Shown: piece after piece, positions 56,577 through 64,000 of the stretch
Layout of the letters: the number at the start of each line of letters is the position of its first letter
Numbering within the stretch: position 1 is the stretch's first letter
Source: Ectobacillus funiculus
GTDB lineage: Bacteria; Bacillota; Bacilli; Bacillales; Bacillaceae_G
Direction: 5' to 3' (one strand)
Length of the DNA: 64,000 nt
Assembly (NCBI RefSeq): GCF_042429435.1
Contig: NZ_JBHMAF010000194.1
Position numbers and translations under genes: made by a program
The notes under the pieces: generated by a model
The model's database searches: none
Seen by the model: the letters and a program-made list of their open reading frames with translations, nothing else
Told to the model about the DNA's origin: nothing

Positions 56577-57986
56577 ATGTCAAAACAACAAATTGGGGTT
56601 ATTGGTTTAGCTGTTATGGGGAAAAATCTTGCGTTAAATATTGAGAGCAGAGGTTATTCTGTGTCTGTGTACAACCGGTCAGCTGATAAAACAGAAGAGT
56701 TTTTAAAGAGTGAAGCGGAAGGAAAGAATTTTGTTGGGACATACAGCATTGAAGAGTTTGTGAACTCATTAGAAAAACCACGTAAAATTTTACTTATGGT
56801 TAAAGCTGGCGGACCAACAGATGCAACGATTGAGTCATTAAAACCGTATCTTGAAAAAGATGATATTCTCATTGATGGTGGAAACACGTTATTTGTAGAT
56901 ACAATGAGACGTAATAAAGAATTAGAAGCTACAGGTATTCATTTTATTGGTACAGGTGTTTCAGGTGGAGAGGAGGGTGCACTAAAAGGTCCTTCCATTA
57001 TGCCGGGCGGCCAAAAAGAAGCATATGAACTTGTTAAGCCGATTTTACAGGCGATTTCAGCAAAAGTGGACGGTGATCCTTGCTGTACGTACATTGGTCC
57101 TAACGGTGCTGGCCATTACGTGAAGATGGTTCATAACGGTATCGAATACGGTGATATGCAATTGATTTCAGAATCCTATTTCATTTTGAAGAATGTTCTT
57201 GGCCTAGAGGCTGAAGAGCTTCATAAAGTGTTTGCAGAATGGAACAAGGGCGAATTAGATAGCTACCTCATTGAAATTACTGCAGATATCTTCACAAAAA
57301 TCGATGAAGAAACAGGCAAACCGCTTGTTGATGTAATTCTAGATACAGCAGGACAAAAAGGTACTGGTAAGTGGACAAGCCAAAATGCATTAGATTTAGG
57401 AGTTCCGCTTCCAATTATCACAGAATCTGTTTTTTCCCGTTTTATGTCTGCAATGAAGGAAGAGCGTGTAATAGCAAGCCGACAATTAAGAGGACCTGAA
57501 GTGAAATTCTTTGAGGGCAATAAAGCAGAGTTAATTGAAGCGGTACGTAGGGCGTTATATATGAGTAAGATTTGTTCATATGCGCAAGGTTTTGCGCAAA
57601 TGCGTGCTGCATCTGAAGAATACGATTGGAATCTTAGCTATGGTGATATTGCCATGATTTTCCGTGGAGGTTGTATTATTCGTGCGCAATTCCTGCAAAA
57701 AATCAAGGATGCTTATGACCGTGACGCTAATCTACCAAACTTATTGTTAGATCCGTACTTTAAAGAAATTGTCGAAAGCTATCAATTTGCATTACGTCAA
57801 GTGATTGCTGTAGCAATTGAACGTGGTATTCCAGTCCCTTCGTTCTCTAGTGCGATCGCTTACTATGACAGCTACCGGACAGAAACTTTGCCGGCTAACC
57901 TTCTACAAGCACAACGTGATTATTTTGGCGCTCATACGTATCAGCGTGTCGACAAAGAAGGCGTCTTTCATACTAATTGGCTCTAA
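56577..57986 (+). CDS. gnd: 6-phosphogluconate dehydrogenase (decarboxylating)
   Basis: A 469-aa NADP+-dependent enzyme producing ribulose 5-phosphate. 'QIGVIGLAVMGKNLALNIES' is the dinucleotide motif, 'NRS' after 'SVY' suits NADP+, 'GTGVSGGEEGALKGPSIMPG' binds substrate, and 'GAGHYVKMVHNGIEYGDMQL' carries the catalytic Lys. The C-terminal 'AQRDYFGAHTYQRVDKEGVF' is typical. It has its own AGCGAGGA-type site and lies 131 bases after the orphan binding-protein gene. With zwf it completes the oxidative branch. Confidence 0.96.
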   Translation: MSKQQIGVIGLAVMGKNLALNIESRGYSVSVYNRSADKTEEFLKSEAEGKNFVGTYSIEEFVNSLEKPRKILLMVKAGGPTDATIESLKPYLEKDDILIDGGNTLFVDTMRRNKELEATGIHFIGTGVSGGEEGALKGPSIMPGGQKEAYELVKPILQAISAKVDGDPCCTYIGPNGAGHYVKMVHNGIEYGDMQLISESYFILKNVLGLEAEELHKVFAEWNKGELDSYLIEITADIFTKIDEETGKPLVDVILDTAGQKGTGKWTSQNALDLGVPLPIITESVFSRFMSAMKEERVIASRQLRGPEVKFFEGNKAELIEAVRRALYMSKICSYAQGFAQMRAASEEYDWNLSYGDIAMIFRGGCIIRAQFLQKIKDAYDRDANLPNLLLDPYFKEIVESYQFALRQVIAVAIERGIPVPSFSSAIAYYDSYRTETLPANLLQAQRDYFGAHTYQRVDKEGVFHTNWL

Positions 57987-58030
57987 AATAAGCAGCCAGG
58001 ATTGGTAATGAAGTCTTGAATAATTTCTTA

Positions 58031-58164
58031 CACTTTAAGAAATTATAAATTTCTAGCAGGAAGACAATTCGACGTAGCGGGAAATTTTAGGAATAAAGTA
58101 TAAGGGCAACTATGCCTCTGTCTTCGCCCAAGGGCAGGGCTCACCAATCGGCAAGTTTTCTTTA
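58031..58164 (+). repeat. dispersed repeat copy after gnd
   Basis: Full-length copy; inner stem CT/GG (one G-T pair). The terminal hairpin is CACC-AATCGGCAAG with two changes, so it is weaker here. Confidence 0.88.
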
Positions 58165-58214
58165 TTTGGGGATAGATAAAACATGAGCGTAATGTGAAAG
58201 AGAGGCAAAGTAGT

Positions 58215-58721
58215 ATGAATCTATTAGATGCAAAAGTAATTCATACTGTATACGGTTTAGAGATCTATTTAGATGTAGTAAAAAATATTGAAATAAAAGA
58301 AATCCATACTCCAACCATAGAGAGTCCATTTTATGAAGTCCAATTTGGAATCGAGTATTTTCTTTTAAGAAACGAAAAGCATTATAATAGCCTCAGAAAT
58401 TATTTTTGTATTTGTATGAACCGGGATCTTAGCTTAATTACATTAAAAGAGACCGAGACAGAAAGTTTATTTGCAGTTAAAAGTGAGGATGAGAGAGCGG
58501 CAACAAAGAAGCTCTTAGGAGAATGGTTTATTAAAACAAGCAGTTATAAAGAAGTTATAAATGAACGTATAAAAAAGGAAGATGTTTGCACAGGAGCAGA
58601 TATTCAATACCAAATAGAAACGATAAAATTCTTAGGAAAGCTACTTGAATTAACAACAGAAGAGCTTGAACTGGCTCCTATAGAAAGACCAGTTCAATTA
58701 CGAGTTTTATCAGTGTCTTAA
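58215..58721 (+). CDS. hypothetical protein, unrecognised
   Basis: A 168-aa soluble, acidic protein of mixed helix and strand, without signal peptide, membrane segment or known motif that I can see. The N-terminal half looks strand-rich ('AKVIHTVYGLEIYLDVV', 'YEVQFGIEYFLLRNEKHY') and the C-terminal half helical. I chose ATG 58215, eight bases after AGAGAGG; a GTG 21 bases earlier is in frame but lacks a site. It is monocistronic, between a repeat copy and a terminator hairpin. Confidence 0.7.
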   Translation: MNLLDAKVIHTVYGLEIYLDVVKNIEIKEIHTPTIESPFYEVQFGIEYFLLRNEKHYNSLRNYFCICMNRDLSLITLKETETESLFAVKSEDERAATKKLLGEWFIKTSSYKEVINERIKKEDVCTGADIQYQIETIKFLGKLLELTTEELELAPIERPVQLRVLSVS

Positions 58722-58808
58722 TGTTCTTCAAATCCTGTGAAATGAAATTTCCCTTATTTGGTGTACTGCGGCATTCATCAAGGTAAAGGATATTGTCCGC
58801 AAACTCAA

Positions 58809-58859
58809 AAGCACGTTATTCTTTTCTCATGCTACTAAGAAAAGATGACGTGCTTATTT
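58809..58859 (+). terminator. terminator after the hypothetical gene
   Basis: AGCACGT pairs with ACGTGCT and CTTTTCT with AGAAAAG inside it; TTATTTTG follows. Confidence 0.8.
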
Positions 58860-58865
58860 TGCTTC

Positions 58866-58898
58866 CACTTTAAGAAAGGGAGTATAAATTTCCAGCTA
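58866..58898 (+). repeat. 5' relic of the dispersed repeat
   Basis: CACTTTAAGAAAGGGAGTAT and AAATTTCCAGCT are the first 33 bases of the family, then the similarity stops. Confidence 0.75.
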
Positions 58899-58938
58899 AT
58901 GTTATAATCTGAAGTGTAATCAGAAAGGAGACAGGCTA

Positions 58939-59373
58939 ATGAGCGAAGAAACAAATGAACTTAAGTATTTTGAGGGAAAGTATATTGAGCGTGATATTTA
59001 TCTAAATACTATCATTGCTTTAATCGAACATAAGGAAATCCAGCTTGAGGTAGGTATTACTCTTAATGTGGGCGGGGCCATTATTTCAGGAATAGCTATT
59101 TCTCGTAAAAAATATCTAGAAGGAATAGTTAATGCTGTATCAGGTAAAGATAGCAGCGTAGCTAAGCTGTTTGGTGAGATATACGGAAACTTTTTAGAAA
59201 TGGAGGAAGACTCGGAAGAAGAAACGGCAGCTCCTCCTGACTACAACTTCATTCATCTGAAGAATGTCCAGATTTTTGGAGTGAATCAAGAACCTATATC
59301 CCTTAATGGTAATTATTGGAGAGGGAAATTAAGTGCAGTGGATGGGTATACGATTGGTAATATGGAACTATAA
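58939..59373 (+). CDS. GvpU-like gas vesicle accessory protein (orphan)
   Basis: A 144-aa protein resembling GvpU of Bacillus gas-vesicle clusters as I recall it: 'IQLEVGITLNVGGAIISGIA', 'ISRKKYLEGIVNAV', 'NFIHLKNVQIFG' and 'WRGKLSAVDGYTIGNMEL'. No gas-vesicle structural gene (GvpA) is in the window, so it is either a stray copy or a family member with another role. AAAGGAGA precedes the ATG. Residues about 92-101 are strongly acidic. It is monocistronic with a terminator. Confidence 0.65.
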   Translation: MSEETNELKYFEGKYIERDIYLNTIIALIEHKEIQLEVGITLNVGGAIISGIAISRKKYLEGIVNAVSGKDSSVAKLFGEIYGNFLEMEEDSEEETAAPPDYNFIHLKNVQIFGVNQEPISLNGNYWRGKLSAVDGYTIGNMEL

Positions 59374-59399
59374 AGTTTATTCATCTAAAGGAAAAATGG

Positions 59400-59435
59400 A
59401 AGGGGAGATAAAGCAGACACTTTATCCCCTTTTTT
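59400..59435 (+). terminator. terminator after the GvpU-like gene
   Basis: AAGGGGAGATAAAG pairs with CTTTATCCCCTT (one bulge), then TTTT. A repeat copy begins at its end. Confidence 0.9.
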
Positions 59436-59562
59436 ACATTGTAAGAACGTATAAATTTCTAGCTGGATGCCAATTTGACGTAGCGAGAAGTTTTAGGAAT
59501 ACAGTATAAGTAGGGCTACGCCTCTGTCCTCGCCAAAGGCAGGGCTCGCCAATCGGTTAGCT
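59435..59562 (+). repeat. dispersed repeat copy overlapping the HxlR pseudogene end
   Basis: Full-length apart from the end; CTCGCCAATCGG leads into TTAGCTCTT, the stop-codon region of the minus-strand pseudogene, so the last hairpin arm is lost or never existed. Confidence 0.85.
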
Positions 59563-59904
59563 CTTCATATGTTTTTTACCCCACTCTCCCATAATGTCCA
59601 GTATAGGGACAAAGCTTATCCCTTTTGGTGTTAGCGAGTATTCTACTTTGGGAGGAACTTCTTTATATACCTCTCTATGAACCATTTGGTCTTCTTCTAG
59701 TTCCCTCAGCTGTCGCGTCAATATTCCTTTTGAAATACCAGGCAACAACCTTTGAAGTTCGTTGAATCTTCTTGTCCCCTTACTTAGATGTCAGAGAATA
59801 ATGATTTTCCATCTTCCTGCGGTTAAATTTTGAGTATACGTTACAGGACATACTTCTTCCTGTCCTTTAGGAGGGGGGTCTCCCGGAATCTTAAAGCGAG
59901 CCAT
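59557..59904 (-). pseudogene. HxlR family regulator with an in-frame stop
   Basis: From ATG 59904 (GAGAGGGAT before) the frame reads 'MARFKIPGDPPPKGQEEVCP' and 'LTAGRWKIIIL', meets TGA at 59793-59791, then continues in the same frame with 'HLSKGTRRFNELQRLLPGIS' and 'GILTRQLRELEEDQMVHREV' to the end. HxlR proteins have Trp at the stop position (WKI..LW.L), so TGG to TGA is the likely change. Otherwise it is full length (about 115 codons). It is divergent from the reductase it probably controlled. Confidence 0.85.
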
Positions 59905-60144
59905 CGTGTTATCCCTCTCAGTCATAATGGTACTATTTTTGTGACTATGTCATAAAAAAATGCCTACTTTTATTATTGTGACTACGGATATACTATATAC
60001 CTATACTTGATACTTCAACAAGTAAAACCTTTATATAAACGGATGAGTGCACCATAAGTCATTATTCCGTTTAGGGATAATGGCATAGGTTACACTGCTG
60101 GAACAACTATCATTATGATAAACCATATATTGGAGGAAAAGACA

Positions 60145-61008
60145 ATGAAAATGCTAATAACAGGTGCAACAGGGAAATTGGGAACGAAGATTGTAGAGAC
60201 GCTGCTGAAAACTGTGCCGGCGAGTCAATTAGCTGTAAGTGTTCGCAATCCAGAGAAAGCGGAAGGATTACGAGCTCGTGGAGTGGAGGTTCGTCAAGGA
60301 GATTTTGATCGTCCAGAAACATTGGATTCTGCTTTTGCAGGTATTGATCGCTTATTGCTTATTTCTGCAGATGGAGACAATGAAACGAGAATTCGTCAAC
60401 ATACCGATGCCGTAGCTGCAGCAGAGCGTGCTGGAGTTAAATTTATTGCTTATACTAGTGTAGCAAATGCAAGTGAAAGCACGATATTCCTTGCCCCGCC
60501 ACATGTTGCTGCGGAAGAAGCGATCTTAAAAACAGGTATTCCTTATTCTTTCTTACGCAATAATTGGTACTTAGAGAACGAAATCTCAAGCATTCAAGGT
60601 GTTCTAGCAGGAGCCCCTTGGGTGACATCAGCAGGTTCTGGCAAGGTAGGTTGGGCATTACAACAAGAGTATGCGGAGGCTGCGGCAGTTGTACTGGCTG
60701 GGAATGGCCATGAGAATACAGTCTACGAGCTTTCTGGTAAGCTCATGACTCAAGAAGAACTTGCAGCTGCTCTTGGTACTGTATTAGGTAAAGAGGTACC
60801 TGTGCAACAGGTTGATGACGCTGCTTATGCCGATATTATGAAAGGTGCAGGCGTACCAGAATTCGTTATTCCTTTCCTTGTAGAAATCCAAAAAGGCATT
60901 CGGGAGGGAGCTTTGGAAATCGAGAGCAATGATTTTGAAAAACTTCTCGGTCGTCCAGTTACGCCAATCAGCGAGGCGCTGACTCAAATCGTGAATGGAA
61001 TCTTTTAA
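60145..61008 (+). CDS. NmrA-family NAD(P)H oxidoreductase (QorB-like)
   Basis: A 287-aa atypical short-chain reductase. 'MLITGATGKLGTKIVETLLK' is the NADP site, 'GVEVRQGDFDRPETLDSAFA' the usual second strand, and 'FIAYTSVANASESTIFLAPP' and 'YSFLRNNWYLEN' match the quinone-reductase QorB/YtfG group. I chose ATG 60145 after GGAGGA. It is divergent from an HxlR-type regulator gene, a common pairing for redox-stress quinone or aldehyde reductases; that regulator is now interrupted. A terminator follows. Confidence 0.88.
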   Translation: MKMLITGATGKLGTKIVETLLKTVPASQLAVSVRNPEKAEGLRARGVEVRQGDFDRPETLDSAFAGIDRLLLISADGDNETRIRQHTDAVAAAERAGVKFIAYTSVANASESTIFLAPPHVAAEEAILKTGIPYSFLRNNWYLENEISSIQGVLAGAPWVTSAGSGKVGWALQQEYAEAAAVVLAGNGHENTVYELSGKLMTQEELAAALGTVLGKEVPVQQVDDAAYADIMKGAGVPEFVIPFLVEIQKGIREGALEIESNDFEKLLGRPVTPISEALTQIVNGIF

Positions 61009-61025
61009 ACAAAATAATTGAACGC

Positions 61026-61060
61026 AAGTAAAAACCGACCTCAGAGGTCGGTTTTACTAA
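61026..61060 (+). terminator. terminator of the reductase gene
   Basis: AGTAAAAACCGACCTC and GAGGTCGGTTTTACT form a near-perfect stem around AGA. Confidence 0.92.
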
Positions 61061-61108
61061 AGATAGATTAGGTATGAAAGACAGCTATTTAATGTGTATC
61101 TTATTTTG

Positions 61109-61235
61109 TGCTTTAAGAAAGTCTAAATTTCCAGCTAAAAGTCAATTTGGTGTAGTGGAAAATTTTAGGGATGCAGTGTAAGTAACTACATCCCTGTCTT
61201 CGCCTAACGGCTCGCCAGTCGGCGAGTTTTCTTTT
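61109..61235 (+). repeat. dispersed repeat copy ending at the HPr-like stop codon
   Basis: Complete copy with CTCGCC-AGTC-GGCGAG hairpin; its last bases reach the stop codon of the minus-strand HPr-like gene. It could serve as that gene's 3' structure although the T-run is on the opposite strand. Confidence 0.88.
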
Positions 61236-61480
61236 TATAATCTGTTAACAATAGCTGCGATTGCTTCTTGTTCATCTGTTCCTATAGCTGTTACTGTTAC
61301 TTCTGCTCCCCTTTGTAAAGGCAGAGACAATAATCCAAGTGTATCCTTTAAATTAATCCTTTTGTTATAGGCAGGGGTATATAAAGCCATTTCACTTTGG
61401 AATTTGTTTGCCTCTTGGACAATCTCCGAAATTCGCTTTATATGATGATCTCCTTGCAATAATACAGTTTGTTTCACCAT
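61235..61480 (-). CDS. HPr family protein with altered phosphorylation sites
   Basis: An 81-aa HPr-fold protein ('ANKFQSEMALYTPAYNKRIN', 'LKDTLGLLSLPLQRGAEVTV', 'GTDEQEAIAAIVNRL'). Compared with normal HPr, the His15 region reads GDHHIKRI, keeping a His but losing the Arg and Pro that follow it, and Ser46 (LKS-IMGVMSL) is replaced by Asp (LKD-TLGLLSL). An Asp there could mimic the regulatory Ser46 phosphate. ATG 61480 follows GGGAGGG. It may be a Crh-like regulator rather than a PTS carrier. It is monocistronic. Confidence 0.8.
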   Translation of the reverse strand: MVKQTVLLQGDHHIKRISEIVQEANKFQSEMALYTPAYNKRINLKDTLGLLSLPLQRGAEVTVTAIGTDEQEAIAAIVNRL

Positions 61481-61709
61481 ATATATCCCTCCCTTGATTA
61501 AATTCTGATTATTGTAGTGCATTTTAACTAGAGATTGGAGGAGTCAAGCTATCCTCTTATGTTAATTATAAATGGATATCCAGCATATTACAGACATGTT
61601 GTAAGATAATCTTGCGCTTTTTTTGTACTATAATTATGTCATTTTGGAAAATTAAGGATGATATGTAGTCAGTTTAGACATTAGCCGCTTTATCATTTAC
61701 TTGTCTAGA

Positions 61710-61991
61710 TTACCACCTGATAACATTATCGTAAGGCGTCTTTTCATTATGAACTGCTTTGTTAATTACATCTGCTAGCTCTTGTGCAAGCTGATACTGT
61801 AATCCCTGACGACAAAGGGAACGAAGCAGTTCATTATATTCTTGTTTCGCCTCATCATGTGTGCCAATATCATAGCGAAGTAAAAATGACCACTCTTTTT
61901 GAGGAATAGCAACGAGTACACGATTTTCGTTTATATTTTCGAGATATACTTTTAAAACTCTAGTACCCTCGGCTACATCATATTGTTTCAT
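61710..61991 (-). CDS. small conserved hypothetical protein
   Basis: A 93-aa soluble protein, with strands in the first half ('TRVLKVYLENINENRVLVAI') and helices in the second ('DEAKQEYNELLRSLCRQGLQ', 'AQELADVINKAVHNEK'). I do not recognise the family. ATG 61991 follows AAAGGGGGAG; an upstream in-frame start lacks a site. It lies 65 bases after the AI-2E-family transporter gene on the same strand, so the two may be cotranscribed. The 230 bases after it hold no gene. Confidence 0.7.
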   Translation of the reverse strand: MKQYDVAEGTRVLKVYLENINENRVLVAIPQKEWSFLLRYDIGTHDEAKQEYNELLRSLCRQGLQYQLAQELADVINKAVHNEKTPYDNVIRW

Positions 61992-62056
61992 TAGATACTC
62001 CCCCTTTTTCTGTAGATTTCGTTCCATTTTTCAATAAAAGAAATACTCAATAAAGA

Positions 62057-63127
62057 TTAGGTGCTTTTATTGATTTTCAGCAGCCTATAGCTATGCTGCA
62101 CAATAACCTTGCATACTGCATATGTAGGAATAATTAAAATCATCCCGAGCACCCCAGCCAAATTTCCTCCAACTAAAATGAGAAGAATGATGGTAAGCGG
62201 ATGGATTTTCAGAGCGCGTCCCATAACAAGCGGAGATACAAAGCTGCTTTCAATTTGCTGGGCGGCAAACATAATGATGATAACATATACAACCATAATC
62301 GGGTCCTGCAGCCAAGCAGCAATGATAGCAGGGATTACTGCCAAAAATGGTCCGAGAAACGGAATGATATTCATGACCATACCGAACAGGGCTAGCAAGA
62401 GCGCATAATCAAGACCGATAATCAAATAGCCAATTAACAGCAACACACCGATACATGTACTTACAATGAGCTGGCCTTGAATGTAGCTAGCTAATGCTTT
62501 ATCCATATCGCCTAAGATGCCGCGGATATAATCTGTTTTCGAGCTTGGGAAGAAACGAATTACACTCGGAACAAATTTGTCGCGGTCGCTTAATAAATAG
62601 AAGAGAATGAACGGCACAATGGCGAGCGCCACAACAAGACTGACGGTATTGCTTAGGAGCGTACCGATGGATGAACCTGTTACCGCTACGATATCGCCAA
62701 GGCTATCGGTGATATAGGTAACACTTTCCTTGACATACTGCGGGATAAACTGTTGATGTTCTTGCCAGTAATGAATTCCTTTTTGCACAGAGTCGATCAT
62801 TTTTGGTGTATTATGGACAAGGTTTACGAATTGCTTTTGAATAATCGGTCCGATAAACGAAATAACAAAGGTCAGAAGACCAGATATTACCAAAAAGATG
62901 ACTACAATTCCAATCCCTCTCGGCACCTTTCGTCCTTCCAGCCAATGCAAGAGAGGGCGGCAAAGATAAAATAAAACTCCTGCTATTAAAAAGGGTGTAA
63001 ACAAGGTTTGTACAAATATAATAAGTGGTGTAAAAATAAACTTCACTTCATTCGCCAGCCAGATGATGACGAGGCACAAGATGATTGCTATGCTAACACG
63101 AAACCAACGTGTGTTTGATATCCCCAT
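62057..63127 (-). CDS. AI-2E family transporter (PerM/YueF-like)
   Basis: A 356-aa membrane protein with about eight segments. The family features are the paired N-terminal helices ('VSIAIILCLVIIWLANEVKF', 'FTPFLIAGVLFYLCRPLLHW'), a soluble stretch 'LVHNTPKMIDSVQKGIHYWQ', and the C-terminal core 'LDYALLLALFGMVMNIIPFL', 'GPFLAVIPAIIAAWLQDP', 'SPLVMGRALKIHPLTIILLI'. Members export small molecules or ions; AI-2 transport is shown for only a few, so the substrate is open. GAAGGAG lies before the ATG. Confidence 0.92.
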   Translation of the reverse strand: MGISNTRWFRVSIAIILCLVIIWLANEVKFIFTPLIIFVQTLFTPFLIAGVLFYLCRPLLHWLEGRKVPRGIGIVVIFLVISGLLTFVISFIGPIIQKQFVNLVHNTPKMIDSVQKGIHYWQEHQQFIPQYVKESVTYITDSLGDIVAVTGSSIGTLLSNTVSLVVALAIVPFILFYLLSDRDKFVPSVIRFFPSSKTDYIRGILGDMDKALASYIQGQLIVSTCIGVLLLIGYLIIGLDYALLLALFGMVMNIIPFLGPFLAVIPAIIAAWLQDPIMVVYVIIIMFAAQQIESSFVSPLVMGRALKIHPLTIILLILVGGNLAGVLGMILIIPTYAVCKVIVQHSYRLLKINKST

Positions 63128-63417
63128 TTTGCTGTTCGCTCCTTCTTAGTCAATTTTTCCTGTTCTTCCTTAAATTATAGAAACATTGTGAGTGATCCTG
63201 CAATCTTATCATGTTATTAAAGGGAAAGGATAGGATTTCATAGGATAAACTGAAGTTATTTTATAGTTTTTCAGTAATTAATTAGCCTCTTTACTAGATT
63301 GTTGCGGAATGAATAATAGAGTTTTTTCAATGCGAAATTTTGAATAAAGATGCTCCTAAGAAACAATCAGTCTCATTCATTATACCAAATTACCTTATTA
63401 TTTTGAGACCTCTGTTC

Positions 63418-63535
63418 CACTTTAAGAAATTTCTAGCTGGAAAACCATTCGATGTAGCGAGAAATTTTAGAGATAGAGTATAAGAGCAATTACGCCTCTA
63501 TCCTTACCCAAGGGCAGAGCTCACCAATCAACCAA
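63418..63535 (+). repeat. diverged dispersed repeat copy near the right edge
   Basis: CACTTTAAGAAATTTCTAGC lacks the usual GTATAA; arms AAATTTCT/AGAAATTT are kept, but the terminal hairpin is broken (CTCACCAATCAACCAAG). The surrounding 63128-63663 otherwise shows only AT-rich DNA with a TATAAT at 63593. Confidence 0.85.
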
Positions 63536-63663
63536 GTATGCAAAATTCCTTGATTTTGTACGTTATGTTTTTTATATTTCTCTATTTTTTTGTATAATCA
63601 TTAACGAAAACGGTTAGGTAAGTAAGAGATTGATGCACTATGAGTTAAAGGAAGTGTGAGAGG

Positions 63664-64000
63664 ATGTATGAATTTAGCATAACATTGCCATATACACAGG
63701 TGGAGGAAGCCGCGCAAAGACTGTATGAGGCAGGAATTTATAATTTATATTATGAGGCTCCGATTGAGGTGAAGGTGACTCAAAATGGATATGCATTTGA
63801 GACAGATACACAGCAGCAGGTAGATTTAAAGGTGTATGGGGATGAAGATCCGGAGCAATATCTTTCTATACTTCCTGCACTTTTATCTATTAGAAGGGAA
63901 GAGATTATATATCGGATGGTGGAAACACAGGAGTGGAACCAAGCGTTTGAAGATATTGAGCTGAAAAACGGATGGGTGATCCGCTACGCTGGTTCTGACA
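63664..64000 (+). CDS. PrmA-like methyltransferase, N-terminal part (cut by window edge)
   Basis: The frame from ATG 63664 (AAAGGAAGTGTGAGAGG before) stays open to the window end. 'MYEFSITLPYTQVEEAAQRL', 'YNLYYEAPIEVKV' and 'QAFEDIELKNGWVIRYAG' match the N-terminal part of ribosomal protein L11 methyltransferase (PrmA)-like proteins. The SAM-binding domain lies beyond the window. It may be a PrmA paralog rather than the main L11 enzyme, because it is not next to dnaJ here. Confidence 0.7.
   Translation, partial: MYEFSITLPYTQVEEAAQRLYEAGIYNLYYEAPIEVKVTQNGYAFETDTQQQVDLKVYGDEDPEQYLSILPALLSIRREEIIYRMVETQEWNQAFEDIELKNGWVIRYAGSD

Noticed and set aside
58939..59373. A gas vesicle gene cluster
   Set aside because: Only a GvpU-like gene is present; no GvpA, GvpF/L or GvpN-like protein is seen nearby.
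499..63535. Repeats considered as a CRISPR array
   Set aside because: Copies are about 130 bp, dispersed over 63 kb with genes between and in both orientations. There are no regular spacers and no cas genes.

Overview
The window is AT-rich, Gram-positive DNA from an endospore-forming member of the Bacillaceae. Support for this comes from a GerA-type germinant receptor locus, a spore-surface gene cluster with pseudaminic-acid synthesis genes and DUF3992-like (endospore appendage, Ena) proteins, a lysine riboswitch, strong AGGAGG-type ribosome binding sites and many rho-independent terminators. The genus cannot be fixed by reading alone.

Layout. (1) 1-9 kb: polyol/sugar uptake and catabolism. 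It holds the end of a Gfo/Idh/MocA dehydrogenase, a ribose-type ABC importer (binding protein, ATPase, permease), an IolT-like MFS transporter and an orphan membrane-anchored sugar-binding protein, with several decayed duplicates between them. (2) 9.4-14.2 kb: a germinant receptor locus with gerA-gerC genes plus two small membrane-protein genes on the minus strand and the B subunit divergent on the plus strand. (3) 14.4-21.3 kb: a Cys-rich protein gene followed by a pseudaminic-acid operon (pseB, pseC, pseF, pseG, a methyltransferase, pseI). (4) 21.6-26.2 kb: three small DUF3992/Ena-like genes, with a Maf-type glycosyltransferase, a methyltransferase and a small helical protein between the second and third. 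I read (3)+(4) as one system that makes and glycosylates a spore-surface fibre. (5) 26.2-28.6 kb: a TnpB-only IS605-type element with an in-frame amber codon and matching hairpins at both ends. (6) 29.1-33 kb: LacI regulator, IolE-like isomerase and Gfo/Idh/MocA dehydrogenase, followed by transporter and dehydrogenase fragments. (7) 33.3-37.6 kb: AraC regulator, a YneQ-like protein, an alpha/beta hydrolase, and a lysine riboswitch with an amino-acid permease. (8) 37.8-41.8 kb: a fructosamine (frl) locus in which the deglycase, kinase and regulator are intact but the ABC importer is collapsed. (9) 42.5-50.7 kb: uronate/pectin catabolism (IclR regulator, kdgA, kdgK, kduI, kduD, GH105 hydrolase, GPH symporter, rhamnose mutarotase). 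(10) 51.6-58 kb: pentose phosphate genes zwf, tkt and gnd with fossil tal and pgi starts and a second orphan binding protein. (11) 58-64 kb: mixed genes, including an orphan GvpU-like gene, a broken HxlR regulator, an NmrA-type reductase, an HPr-like protein, an AI-2E family exporter and the start of a PrmA-like methyltransferase.

Two themes run through the window. A roughly 130-bp structured intergenic repeat occurs about 19 times (full and partial), carries covarying stem positions and ends in a terminator-like hairpin. There is also heavy gene decay by partial duplication and deletion: at least ten gene fossils are readable.

Family assignments come from reading translated proteins and recalling known families. 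No database search was run.
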